Positions 32,633 through 40,543 of a stretch of 64,000 nucleotides of DNA are shown here, piece after piece (within the stretch, counting starts at the first letter, position 1; each line of letters starts with the position of its first letter). The notes under the pieces are model-generated. The model made no database searches. It saw only the letters and a program-made list of their open reading frames with translations, and was not told the origin of the DNA. The translations under genes and the position numbers were made by a program. The DNA comes from an uncultured Vampirovibrio sp. (GTDB lineage: Bacteria; Cyanobacteriota; Vampirovibrionia; Gastranaerophilales; Gastranaerophilaceae). The DNA lies in NCBI GenBank assembly GCA_910578465.1, contig CAJTPW010000001.1:620001-684000 (forward strand), in the 5' to 3' direction.

Positions 32633-33775
32633 ATGCACAACAAAAATATCTACGGTATTATTGACTCACTTAAAGTAAGTGACGGCTGGAAAAATGTTTT
32701 CAAAAAAATTCAGGTTGCCTATTATCACAATTTTTATCAGGGCAAGTCAAATAATGTGCATACCTGGCGATATGGCCAAAATGTAATGGGTTTAAAGCCC
32801 GAAGACAGGTTTAAATTTTTTACGGCATTTAATTTCTTTGCTCTTATTTTCGGACCCCTGTATTATCTTGCAAAATTTATGTTTATCAAGGGGCTAATTC
32901 TTCTTCTGCTCGAAATCGGTCTTATATATTACTATGATTTTCCGATTGCGTACTTATTAATATTGATTCATATATATACAGCCATATTTGCAAATTTTGA
33001 TTATTTTACAAAAATGGTTTTGAATAATAAATTTATAAAAGAAAACCCCGATTACCTTTCTGATATTGTTGATGATAATTTTGTTCATAAAACTATGAAA
33101 ACAGAAAGTCATAGAAATGCATTTACGGCTTTTGTTATAATATTTATTCTTATTGTCGGAACTTTTGTATATCTTGAATTTGCAAAAGATGCAAAATACA
33201 AAGAACTCATAAATAACAGGCAAAAAATATGTAAAACAGGTGCCGAATGCGATAAAATAATTAAGGATTCAACCATAAATATCCGCGCTAAAAAAGAGCC
33301 TTTATATTTTGAATATTTTAATATGGGTGCAGCATATTATGAACTCAGAAACAGTCAGGCAGCCCTTCAAGCTTTAAATCAGGCAACAACTTTAAAGCCA
33401 GATTATTTTGAACCTTATGCACTTAAAGGCATTATCTATACGGAATTAAAACAATTCAATCTCGCCAGATTAAATTATGAAAAAGCTTTAAAAATTTATC
33501 CTAAGGGCAAATTTTTATACTACCTTCTTGGAAGTTCTTATTATAAAGAAGGTAAATATATGGATGCCAAAGAAAACTTCGAAAAGGCCGTAAGAGCTTA
33601 TCCAAACAGGTCTTCATACTGGGAGGCATTAGCTTATACCAAAATCTATCTGAGAGATAAAGAAGGGGCAAAAAATGACTTGCTTAAGGCAGTTAAAGCA
33701 CTTAAGAGAGAAGATGCAATTAAAAATGCCGCCAAAATAGAAGCCCTTGAAGGATATATGATGAATTTGAAATAG
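32633..33775 (+). CDS. DUF2628-like membrane protein with TPR domain
   Basis: 380 residues. The N-terminal half resembles DUF2628 proteins: R-F-K-F-F-T-A-F-N-F-F-A-L-I-F-G-P-L-Y-Y-L followed by paired membrane helices (about 65-130). A further membrane helix (about 165-182) leads to a C-terminal domain of three to four TPR repeats (about 220-370; e.g. Y-F-N-M-G-A-A-Y-Y-E-L-R, Y-F-E-P-Y-A-L-K-G-I, F-L-Y-Y-L-L-G-S-S-Y-Y). A membrane-anchored protein-interaction module. It is third in the winged-helix/kinase operon, 19 nt after the kinase, and may be a target or sensor partner. It ends at a terminator shared with the convergent radical SAM gene. Confidence 0.75.
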   Translation: MHNKNIYGIIDSLKVSDGWKNVFKKIQVAYYHNFYQGKSNNVHTWRYGQNVMGLKPEDRFKFFTAFNFFALIFGPLYYLAKFMFIKGLILLLLEIGLIYYYDFPIAYLLILIHIYTAIFANFDYFTKMVLNNKFIKENPDYLSDIVDDNFVHKTMKTESHRNAFTAFVIIFILIVGTFVYLEFAKDAKYKELINNRQKICKTGAECDKIIKDSTINIRAKKEPLYFEYFNMGAAYYELRNSQAALQALNQATTLKPDYFEPYALKGIIYTELKQFNLARLNYEKALKIYPKGKFLYYLLGSSYYKEGKYMDAKENFEKAVRAYPNRSSYWEALAYTKIYLRDKEGAKNDLLKAVKALKREDAIKNAAKIEALEGYMMNLK

Positions 33776-33799
33776 TATTCCATATAATCAATAAAGTTA

Positions 33800-33829
33800 A
33801 AAACTCAAGTGTTTTTTCGCTTGAGTTTT
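33800..33829. terminator. Bidirectional terminator
   Basis: AAAACTCAAG/CTTGAGTTTT stem between genes ending at 33775 (+) and 33829 (-); it touches the leftward stop codon. Confidence 0.85.
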
Positions 33830-35622
33830 TATTTATCCAATACTTTACGGGTATTGAAATTTGTACAAACACCGCAATTTGAACATTTTACATCACATGG
33901 AACGGTAGTTTGAGCTTTTTTAGCGCGCTCATATTCGTTTTCAAGCCACTCTTTATTTATTCCTGTATCAATCATATCCCAGGGCAATGTTTCATCATAA
34001 GAAAAGGTTCTTGCAGTTTCTTTGTTAATATCGATACCGCACTCTTTTGCTGTATTGTAAAAATTATCATAAGTGACATTTTCTTCCCAGGATTCAAGGT
34101 AAGAGCCGTTTTTATACATTTTATATATAAAATCACCCACTTGTTCGTCACCTCTTGTTAAAAAGGCTTCAAACTGCGAAATAATCGGATTATGAAAATT
34201 GAATTTTACATTCTTTAAATGAGCACCTTTGTTTCTTATATGTGCAATTTTTTCTTTAATCTCAGAAGGCAAATTTTGTGCACAAATTCCAAACGGAGTG
34301 AAGGGCTTTGGTACAAACGTTGAAATAGAACAGGTGATTTTTGGAAGTTTAAAACCTCTTTCTTTGCAGGTACGGTTAATTTTATCCAGAAGTTCAACAA
34401 GTGCATCGAGGTCTGAATATTCTTCAAATGGAAGTCCGATAATAAAATAGAATTTTATTCTGTCCCAACCGTTTTCAATGCTTGCAAGAGTAGCAGATAT
34501 TATCTGTTCTTCGCTAAGGTTTTTATTGATAATATCTCTCATTCTCTGGCTCCCTGCTTCGGGTGCGATTGTAACGGAACCTTTTCTTGCTCCGTGGATT
34601 AATTGTCCGAGCTTTACGGAAAATTTGTCTGCTCTTTGACTTGGTAGAGATACACTGACATCAGTATCCTTAAAATGTATATTTAATTCTTCAATGATTT
34701 CTTCAATTTTTCCATGGTCGTTTGATGAAAGTGAAAGCAGCGAATATTCATCGTATCCTGTATTTTTTACATAATCTTTTACAAGAGCAACAATATCCTC
34801 TTTTTTCCTTTCTCTAACAGGTAAATTAGTATGTGCACTTTGGCAAAAACGGCACAGTCTGCCGCAACCGCGCCTTATTTCAACCGTTGCCCTGTCGTGT
34901 ACGCTTTGAGAATGCGGAATTGGTGATTTTACGGGATGAGCTTCATATTTAAGATTAAATATTCGTTTTTTAACAGATTTTTCTCGTTTTGAAGAATAAA
35001 CAGGCGAATAAACCCCTTCAATTTCGCTCAATTTTTCTAAAATTTCTTCTCTGTCTTTATCCTTAATTTTGTTATAAAGTTCGCCAATTTCTATTACAAT
35101 CTCTTCCCCGTCACCTATTAAAAAAAGGTCAACAAATTTACTCAAGGGAATTGGATTGTATGCACAAGGACCGCCCGCAAAGATTATCGGATTATCTTTT
35201 GTTCTATCCTTAGATAATACGGGAATTTTTCCCATATCAAGCATTTTTAAAATTGTTGTGTAAGACATTTCGTATTGAAGCGCAAAACCTATAAAATCAA
35301 AAGAGTTTAACGGTTTTTTTAAATCAAGAGAATATAAAGGCTTGTTATATTTTTCAAGAAGTTCGCAAAAGTCTTTTTCCGGAGCATAAATTCTGTCTGC
35401 GAGCATTTTTTCATGGTTATTTATAATATGATACAGAATTTTATGCCCGAAATTACTGATTCCAATTTCGTATTTATCGGGAAATGCCATTAAAACTTTA
35501 ACATCAGCCTTATTGAAGTCTTTTTTTATTGCAAGAAACTCACCTCCAATATATCTTGAAGGTCTTTCGCAATTGTATAAAACAGGTGAATATTCTTCCA
35601 GAAAGTTGATTAAATCACTCAT
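33829..35622 (-). CDS. TIGR03960-type radical SAM protein
   Basis: 597 residues. An N-terminal cobalamin-binding-like region (about 25-190; I-G-I-S-N-F-G-H-K, F-A-G-G-P-C-A-Y-N-P-I-P, L-I-G-D-G-E-E) is followed by a radical SAM core with the cluster motif G-C-G-R-L-C-R-F-C (CxxxCxxC, about residues 254-262). Later come A-P-E-A-G-S-Q-R-M-R and Y-F-I-I-G-L-P motifs. The C-terminus has an extra Cys cluster, C-D-V-K-C-S-N-C-G-V-C. This plan is that of the TIGR03960 family, whose reaction is not firmly known. Family members often sit beside or are fused to a DUF2344 partner; none is seen here. It overlaps the upstream 115-residue gene by 4 nt (ATGA). Confidence 0.85.
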   Translation of the reverse strand: MSDLINFLEEYSPVLYNCERPSRYIGGEFLAIKKDFNKADVKVLMAFPDKYEIGISNFGHKILYHIINNHEKMLADRIYAPEKDFCELLEKYNKPLYSLDLKKPLNSFDFIGFALQYEMSYTTILKMLDMGKIPVLSKDRTKDNPIIFAGGPCAYNPIPLSKFVDLFLIGDGEEIVIEIGELYNKIKDKDREEILEKLSEIEGVYSPVYSSKREKSVKKRIFNLKYEAHPVKSPIPHSQSVHDRATVEIRRGCGRLCRFCQSAHTNLPVRERKKEDIVALVKDYVKNTGYDEYSLLSLSSNDHGKIEEIIEELNIHFKDTDVSVSLPSQRADKFSVKLGQLIHGARKGSVTIAPEAGSQRMRDIINKNLSEEQIISATLASIENGWDRIKFYFIIGLPFEEYSDLDALVELLDKINRTCKERGFKLPKITCSISTFVPKPFTPFGICAQNLPSEIKEKIAHIRNKGAHLKNVKFNFHNPIISQFEAFLTRGDEQVGDFIYKMYKNGSYLESWEENVTYDNFYNTAKECGIDINKETARTFSYDETLPWDMIDTGINKEWLENEYERAKKAQTTVPCDVKCSNCGVCTNFNTRKVLDK

Positions 35623-35966
35623 GCCAAACTGTCCTGTATATGTTTTTCAACTTGGATTATTTTACCTTCAATGGTACCCTTGATATATTCTTCCATAAAT
35701 TCTTTGAATTTGTTTCCCGGGATAAAATATTCATAGAGAAATATTTCGTTTTTAATCTCTCTCATTATGGAAACACTGTATTTAAGTTCGTCTGCAAAGT
35801 CATCCAGACTCTTTTTATTAAAGCTTATTCCGTTGACATCTTTTTTTAATTTAACATATTCAAAACCAAGATAATTCTTGATTTTGGCAAGTTTATTTTT
35901 GTTGCTGAAAAATCCGCTTTTGACTTTTCTTGGCGTAAATTGCTTTATTTTATCGTCATCTTTCAT
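35619..35966 (-). CDS. Small protein coupled to radical SAM gene
   Basis: 115 residues, unrecognised. Basic N-terminus (K-Q-F-T-P-R-K-V-K-S-G-F-F-S-N-K-N-K-L-A-K-I), then a mixed helical region with L-D-D-F-A-D-E-L-K-Y-S-V-S-I-M-R-E. No Cys, signal peptide or membrane helix. Its stop overlaps the radical SAM start (ATGA), so the two are translationally coupled and probably functionally linked. It does not look like the DUF2344 partner. The start codon lacks a strong SD. Confidence 0.6.
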   Translation of the reverse strand: MKDDDKIKQFTPRKVKSGFFSNKNKLAKIKNYLGFEYVKLKKDVNGISFNKKSLDDFADELKYSVSIMREIKNEIFLYEYFIPGNKFKEFMEEYIKGTIEGKIIQVEKHIQDSLA

Positions 35967-36040
35967 ATATTAATTAAACAATAAAACTTTAAAATGCTCA
36001 AATATTGTAATTAAACTTATCAAATGCGGCATTTAAAACA

Positions 36041-36071
36041 AAATGACCGCCAAAACTCTGACGGTCATTTT
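36041..36071. terminator. Terminator of the gene at 36092
   Basis: AAATGACCG/CGGTCATTT stem with T-rich flanks on both strands. Confidence 0.8.
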
Positions 36072-36091
36072 ATATCATTTAAAGATTATTT

Positions 36092-37207
36092 CTATGCCAC
36101 TTTTGGTACTTCAGCACCGATTTTTGTTAAAGTTTCCGTAACGGCTTGTTGAATTAATGGTTCAGGGTCATTTGTTAATGACGGGGTAAGTATTGCTGAC
36201 ACCGTTGCAGCATCTTCAGGTTTTGCAACAAAGGAAATTGCCTGAACGCCTGCAAGTCTTACTTCGGGGTTCGGGTTTGTTTGAATTGCATTTTGAATTT
36301 CATTGAAACCAATTAAGTCTTGCATTTGAATGGGCTTAATGTTTGTGTTGCCCTGAGAAGCCATATATGCTTCTAATTCATCTCTTTGGTTCTTTTGAAG
36401 CATAGCCAGTGTAAACATTGAAATTATTTTATTTTTTGCTGCAGCTGTTTGCGGTGCAAGCTGTTGAGCAAGCTGTGTTTCTTCAGGAGTTAACTGTTCG
36501 CCTCTTGCAGCTTTTTCCAAAACTGCCGTTTGTTCGGGAGACGGACCCTGCAGTTGTGAGATATCCTGACTTACAATGTTTGCCAAATTTGTCATAATTT
36601 GTTCATTTAAAACCTGTTGTGCTTGAGCGGGTTCGCCCTGGCTAAAGTTTGCAATTTCGGTTATTGTTTTTTCCTGAACTGAGGGGTCTGCACTTTGAAG
36701 ACCTGCTACAAGAGCATTTACATCTATTGCTTGAGCAGGCTGAGCAGGCTGCTGAACATTAACAGGAGGTGCTTCCTGTACCTGAGGTTGTGTTACAACT
36801 TGCGGCTGAGGTTGCGGAGCAATTGCCGGAGCAGGCATTTCCTGTACCTGAGGTTGTGTTACAACTTGCGGAGGTATGGTGTAAATCTGCGGTTGTTCAG
36901 TGTAAATCGGAGCCTGCGGCTGTTGCATTACAACAGGTTGAGCAGGTGCCTGCATTGGTTGTGGCATAGCTTGTGCTTGTGGATACGCAGGGTACTGAGG
37001 CAGCATCATTTGAGGCATTGGATACTGTGGAGCAGACATCGGAGCATACATTGAGGTCTGCGGGTAATTATAAATCGGGTTTGTATAATTAGGCTGCATT
37101 GCAGGCTGTGGTGATGCATACGCTTTTGGTTCAAAAATTTGAATATTTACAGCACTTGCACTCGGTGTTCCCTGTGTGTATGCTTGAGCGTATTGTGGTC
37201 CTATCAT
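36092..37207 (-). CDS. Pro/Gln-rich protein with VNIQIF motif and HEAT-like C-terminus
   Basis: 371 residues, no signal peptide. A-V-N-I-Q-I-F-E-P-K at about residues 19-28 is followed by about 140 residues of Pro/Gln/Tyr/Met-rich low-complexity sequence (P-Q-Y-P, Q-P-Q-V repeats). The C-terminal half (about 165-365) is helical with HEAT/armadillo-like units, e.g. V-Q-E-K-T-I-T-E-I-A-N-F and P-E-V-R-L-A-G-V-Q-A-I-S-F. The gene at 37808 has the same three-part plan, so the two are paralogues. Low-complexity N-termini with a solenoid suggest a scaffold or structural role. Strong AAGGAGATAAAG site before the ATG. It ends at a hairpin terminator. Confidence 0.7.
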   Translation of the reverse strand: MIGPQYAQAYTQGTPSASAVNIQIFEPKAYASPQPAMQPNYTNPIYNYPQTSMYAPMSAPQYPMPQMMLPQYPAYPQAQAMPQPMQAPAQPVVMQQPQAPIYTEQPQIYTIPPQVVTQPQVQEMPAPAIAPQPQPQVVTQPQVQEAPPVNVQQPAQPAQAIDVNALVAGLQSADPSVQEKTITEIANFSQGEPAQAQQVLNEQIMTNLANIVSQDISQLQGPSPEQTAVLEKAARGEQLTPEETQLAQQLAPQTAAAKNKIISMFTLAMLQKNQRDELEAYMASQGNTNIKPIQMQDLIGFNEIQNAIQTNPNPEVRLAGVQAISFVAKPEDAATVSAILTPSLTNDPEPLIQQAVTETLTKIGAEVPKVA

Positions 37208-37364
37208 CTTTATCTCCTTTGAAATAATAATATTTGTTGCTATGCTTGTATTTCTTTAAGTGTCCTAAATAATATTAATTGCTTGTTACCGAATTATTTT
37301 TTTAACATTTTTTCTTTTTTTAAGTTATTATTGCATTTGAGGGGTTTACATTTCTTAACAAAAG

Positions 37365-37808
37365 CTATTTATCGAGGTAATCGGTTTTCTCGAAAATGTT
37401 GGTTGCATTAACGATTGTATCAAATAATATTGATATTCCCATGCCTGCAAGAGCAATCACCTGTACAGGCTTAGATTTTGCAAACATGCCAAGTGCCCCG
37501 AAGCCAACCGTAAAAATATTGTTCTTAAGGCATTTTCCCGCACCTGAAAGATATCCGCCAACAGCACCTCCGACTTCCAAAAATCTGTCCGTTATATCAA
37601 GATTTTGGAAGAATTTTTTAATTGCTCCATGCTTTGCGCTGTCTTCGTTTAATTTCATGCCACCGATTTGATCGCTGACAAATTTATCTACAGAGGCTTG
37701 CGCCATAGATTTTTTAGAATTTCTTTTTGCAATGTCATGAGCTTCAAGTGCAATTGATGCTACACCAAGGGTTGATGCTATTTTGGTTCCTACGCTAAAC
37801 ATTGTCAT
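37365..37808 (-). CDS. Small hydrophobic protein between VNIQIF paralogues
   Basis: 147 residues, unrecognised. An N-terminal A-S-T-L-G-V-A-S-I-A-L segment, a central polar region, and two Gly/Ala-rich hydrophobic stretches (about 80-110 and 118-135; V-G-G-A-V-G-G-Y-L-S-G and V-I-A-L-A-G-M-G-I-S-I-L-F) suggest membrane association. Its ATG overlaps the stop of the upstream VNIQIF gene by one base (TGATG), so translation is coupled. Position and coupling imply it works with the flanking low-complexity proteins. Confidence 0.65.
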   Translation of the reverse strand: MTMFSVGTKIASTLGVASIALEAHDIAKRNSKKSMAQASVDKFVSDQIGGMKLNEDSAKHGAIKKFFQNLDITDRFLEVGGAVGGYLSGAGKCLKNNIFTVGFGALGMFAKSKPVQVIALAGMGISILFDTIVNATNIFEKTDYLDK

Positions 37809-38599
37809 CAGGCAACACCCCCTTGAGAATTATTGGCGCTGTTATCGGGCACTGTTACCCTCTGACCTGATAATTTCAAAAGTATTTGAGATGCAAGAAT
37901 GGAATCTTCACCATATTCAAGATCAGGTCTGTTTTGAAGCTGTTTTAATATTTCAACGGTTTCCTGATTTCCTGTTGCATATCCCACATCAAGAGTTGTA
38001 AGACCTACATACCTTACGGAAGCCTTCGGGTCTTGAATAACTTTATTTAACAGAGCCGTCAAAGCAGGATCCGCTTTTCTTGTATCATCTTCCTTAAATC
38101 TTTCAAGAAGTTCTTTTGCAGCGGTTAATCTGATTTTAGGGTCCTGATTGTTCAGATAATTTTCAAGCGACATTATATAATTATCAGTCAGGATTACCTT
38201 TTCTTTCTTTTTATCTTCCTTTTTCTTGTCGTCTGTTTTATTGTTGTTATTATTTACGTTCGTTGTGTTGTTTGTTTGGTTAATCGGTGCATTGTAATTC
38301 ATTGGATACGGATTTTGCATCCCTGAATTCGATTCATAAAGGCTTGCTGAAGGATACATAGGTACTGCAGGCTGCATTGCGGGGTAAGCTTGATATTGCG
38401 GCTGACATGCAGGCATTTGCGGTGCCGCATTTGCAGTCGGGTTGAATATTTGAATATTAACCGCACCCACCGAAGCTGAAGGATTTTGCGCACACTGAGG
38501 AGATTGCATGGCAGGATACGAAGCCGTTTGCTGATAATATACGGGCTGCGGCTGATATTGTTGGTATTGCTGATATTGTGGGTTAAATCCTGCACTCAT
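37808..38599 (-). CDS. Tyr/Gln-rich protein with VNIQIF motif and HEAT-like C-terminus
   Basis: 263 residues from the ATG at 38599 (M-S-A-G-F-N-P-Q-Y), which has AAGGA upstream; a longer frame to 38647 has no ribosome site. Near the start are Q-Y-Q-Q-Y-Q-Q-Y repeats, then G-A-V-N-I-Q-I-F-N-P-T (about residues 45-55). A Pro/Met/Tyr-rich stretch, an Asn run and a Lys/Asp/Glu-rich hinge (K-K-K-E-D-K-K-K-E-K) follow. The C-terminal about 120 residues are HEAT-like: D-P-K-I-R-L-T-A-A-K-E-L-L and P-K-A-S-V-R-Y-V-G-L-T-T-L. Paralogue of the 371-residue protein two genes downstream. Unknown function. Confidence 0.7.
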   Translation of the reverse strand: MSAGFNPQYQQYQQYQPQPVYYQQTASYPAMQSPQCAQNPSASVGAVNIQIFNPTANAAPQMPACQPQYQAYPAMQPAVPMYPSASLYESNSGMQNPYPMNYNAPINQTNNTTNVNNNNNKTDDKKKEDKKKEKVILTDNYIMSLENYLNNQDPKIRLTAAKELLERFKEDDTRKADPALTALLNKVIQDPKASVRYVGLTTLDVGYATGNQETVEILKQLQNRPDLEYGEDSILASQILLKLSGQRVTVPDNSANNSQGGVA

Positions 38600-38766
38600 A
38601 TATCGTAAAAATCCTTGTTCTATATAATAATAAAAGCCATGACGCATAAATAAGTGCTATTTTTGGAAACATTATTAAGAAATATTAATTTTACTTTACT
38701 TTAATTAATGCAAAATGTTTATGCTAGAATGATTTTAAGATTATTTCTCATACAAAGGAGCATTCA

Positions 38767-40218
38767 ATGGAATTTGAAGAATTAAAAGAAAAGTATGAAA
38801 TGGTTATAGGACTTGAAGTTCATGCCCAATTAAAAACCAAAACCAAAATTTTTGCGCCTGATGGGGCTGAATTCGGTCATGAACCAAACAGTCAAACATC
38901 CCCCATTACTCTTGGTATGCCAGGAGTTTTACCTGTTTTAAATAAAGCGGTTGTTGATATGGCAATCCTGACAGGTCTTGCTTTAAATTGTGAAATTCCA
39001 TCCAGATGTAAATTTGACAGAAAACAATATTTTTATCCCGATTTACCGAAAGGTTATCAAATTTCGCAATACGATGAACCGATTTGCGGCAAAGGAAGTA
39101 TAAAAATCTCAAATAAAACAATCGGAATTACAAGAGCCCATCTGGAAGAAGATGCAGGAAAGCTTGTTCACGCAGGTGCTGCAGGAATTTACGGTTCTTC
39201 ATATTCCCTTGTTGATTTAAACAGAGCCGGAACCCCGCTTCTTGAAATCGTATCAGAGCCTGATATGAGAACTTCCGAAGAAGCAAGAGAATATATGGAA
39301 GAATTGAGAAATATTTTAAGATATATAGGTGTATGTGACGGTAACCTCGAAGAAGGCTCAATGCGCTGTGATGCAAACATATCTATTCGTCCTAAAGGCC
39401 AAAAAGAATTCGGCACAAGGGCTGAAATTAAAAACGTTAACAGCTTCAGAGCGCTTCAAAGAGCAATCGAATATGAATTTGAAAGGCAAATTGAACTTGT
39501 TGAGCGCGGTGAGGAAGTTGTTCAAGAAACAAGACTCTGGGATGATAACAAAGGCATAACTTCTTCCATGAGAGGAAAAGAAGACGCACATGATTACAGA
39601 TATTTTCCTGAGCCTGATTTAATGCCCTTGGAAATAAGCAGAGAATGGGTGGAAAAAGTACGTAAAACCATGCCCGAGCTTCCTGCCGAGAAACTCCAAA
39701 AATATATAGGTCTGGGGCTTTCCGAATATGATGCAAACGTTCTTGTAAATCAGCTTGAAATGACACTTTTCTTTGATAAAGCAATTACACAAAATATCAA
39801 TCCGAAAACTGCTTCAAACTTTATTATGGGCGAAATTGCCGCATTTTTAAAAGAAGAAAAAATCTTAATAGAAGATTCAAAACTTACGGTTGAAAATTTC
39901 GTTAAGCTTATGAACTTACTTGAAAAAGGTACTATTTCAAACAATATTGCCAAATCTCTTGTGGTTGATATACTAAAAACAGGCGAAGATGCTGAAAAAC
40001 TGGTTGAAAAACGTGGTTTAAGCGTAATCTCAAATGAGGATGAAATTTTACCGATTGTTCAAAAAGTTGTTGCGAATAATCCGGAGCAGGTGGCTGCATA
40101 TAAAGGCGGAAGAGATAAGCTCTTCGGTTTCTTTGTAGGGCAAATAATGAAAGAAACCAAGGGCAGAGCTAACCCGCAGCTTTTGAACGAACTTTTGAAG
40201 AAAGAACTGGAAAAATAA
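38767..40218 (+). CDS. gatB: Asp-tRNA(Asn)/Glu-tRNA(Gln) amidotransferase subunit B
   Basis: 483 residues, complete GatB: V-I-G-L-E-V-H-A-Q-L at the start, F-D-R-K-Q-Y-F-Y-P-D-L-P-K-G-Y-Q-I-S-Q-Y, R-A-H-L-E-E-D-A-G-K, L-V-D-L-N-R-A-G-T-P-L-L-E-I-V-S-E-P-D and M-R-C-D-A-N-I-S, then the helical and YqeY-like tail (about 330-483). With GatA and GatC it converts mischarged Glu-tRNA(Gln) and/or Asp-tRNA(Asn) to the amide forms, so this organism probably uses the indirect pathway. Neither gatA nor gatC is adjacent. AAAGGAG precedes the ATG. Confidence 0.96.
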   Translation: MEFEELKEKYEMVIGLEVHAQLKTKTKIFAPDGAEFGHEPNSQTSPITLGMPGVLPVLNKAVVDMAILTGLALNCEIPSRCKFDRKQYFYPDLPKGYQISQYDEPICGKGSIKISNKTIGITRAHLEEDAGKLVHAGAAGIYGSSYSLVDLNRAGTPLLEIVSEPDMRTSEEAREYMEELRNILRYIGVCDGNLEEGSMRCDANISIRPKGQKEFGTRAEIKNVNSFRALQRAIEYEFERQIELVERGEEVVQETRLWDDNKGITSSMRGKEDAHDYRYFPEPDLMPLEISREWVEKVRKTMPELPAEKLQKYIGLGLSEYDANVLVNQLEMTLFFDKAITQNINPKTASNFIMGEIAAFLKEEKILIEDSKLTVENFVKLMNLLEKGTISNNIAKSLVVDILKTGEDAEKLVEKRGLSVISNEDEILPIVQKVVANNPEQVAAYKGGRDKLFGFFVGQIMKETKGRANPQLLNELLKKELEK

Positions 40219-40290
40219 TTGTTTTTCTGGTACGCTTAATTTATAGTTTTTTTACGTTAATATGTAAAATGCACAATGAAAATTCAATAT

Positions 40291-40353
40291 GCTGGTGTGG
40301 TCGAGTATTGCGTAAGCAATGCGCTTACGATATGGCAACCAATTTCGCCGGCA
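40291..40353 (+). other. tRNA-like element or degenerate tRNA-Leu copy
   Basis: 63 nt. GCTGGTG (40291-40297) pairs over all 7 bases (with G-U pairs) with CGCCGGC (40346-40352) and is followed by A, like an acceptor stem plus discriminator. Its leader and first 20 nt resemble the tRNA-Leu 22 nt downstream (shared TTCAATATGC and GTGTGG/GATGTGG-type start). Inside, two alternative hairpins can form (ATTGC-GTAA-GCAAT; CGTAAG/CTTACG). There is no T loop and no readable anticodon arm. Confidence 0.5.
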
Positions 40354-40375
40354 TATAACATATTTGATTCAATAT

Positions 40376-40461
40376 GCCGATGTGGCGAAATTGGTAGACG
40401 CATCAGACTCAAAATCTGACGTAGCTCACCCTACGTGCCGGTTCGAGTCCGGCCATCGGCA
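40376..40461 (+). tRNA. tRNA-Leu (CAA)
   Basis: Acceptor GCCGATG/CATCGGC, anticodon stem TCAGA/TCTGA with loop CTCAAAA (anticodon CAA), long variable arm, T loop TTCGAGT. A short frame through it is spurious. Confidence 0.95.
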
Positions 40462-40543
40462 TATTTTTATTTTTTCATGTGCCAGATTATCTCTTGTTAA
40501 ATACAATGCTTGACTGCCTTTTGCCTCACAGGATGCAACACTA

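Noticed and set aside
40319..40513. 64-residue frame on the plus strand
   Set aside because: It reads through tRNA-Leu(CAA) and encodes the typical tRNA-derived spurious peptide.
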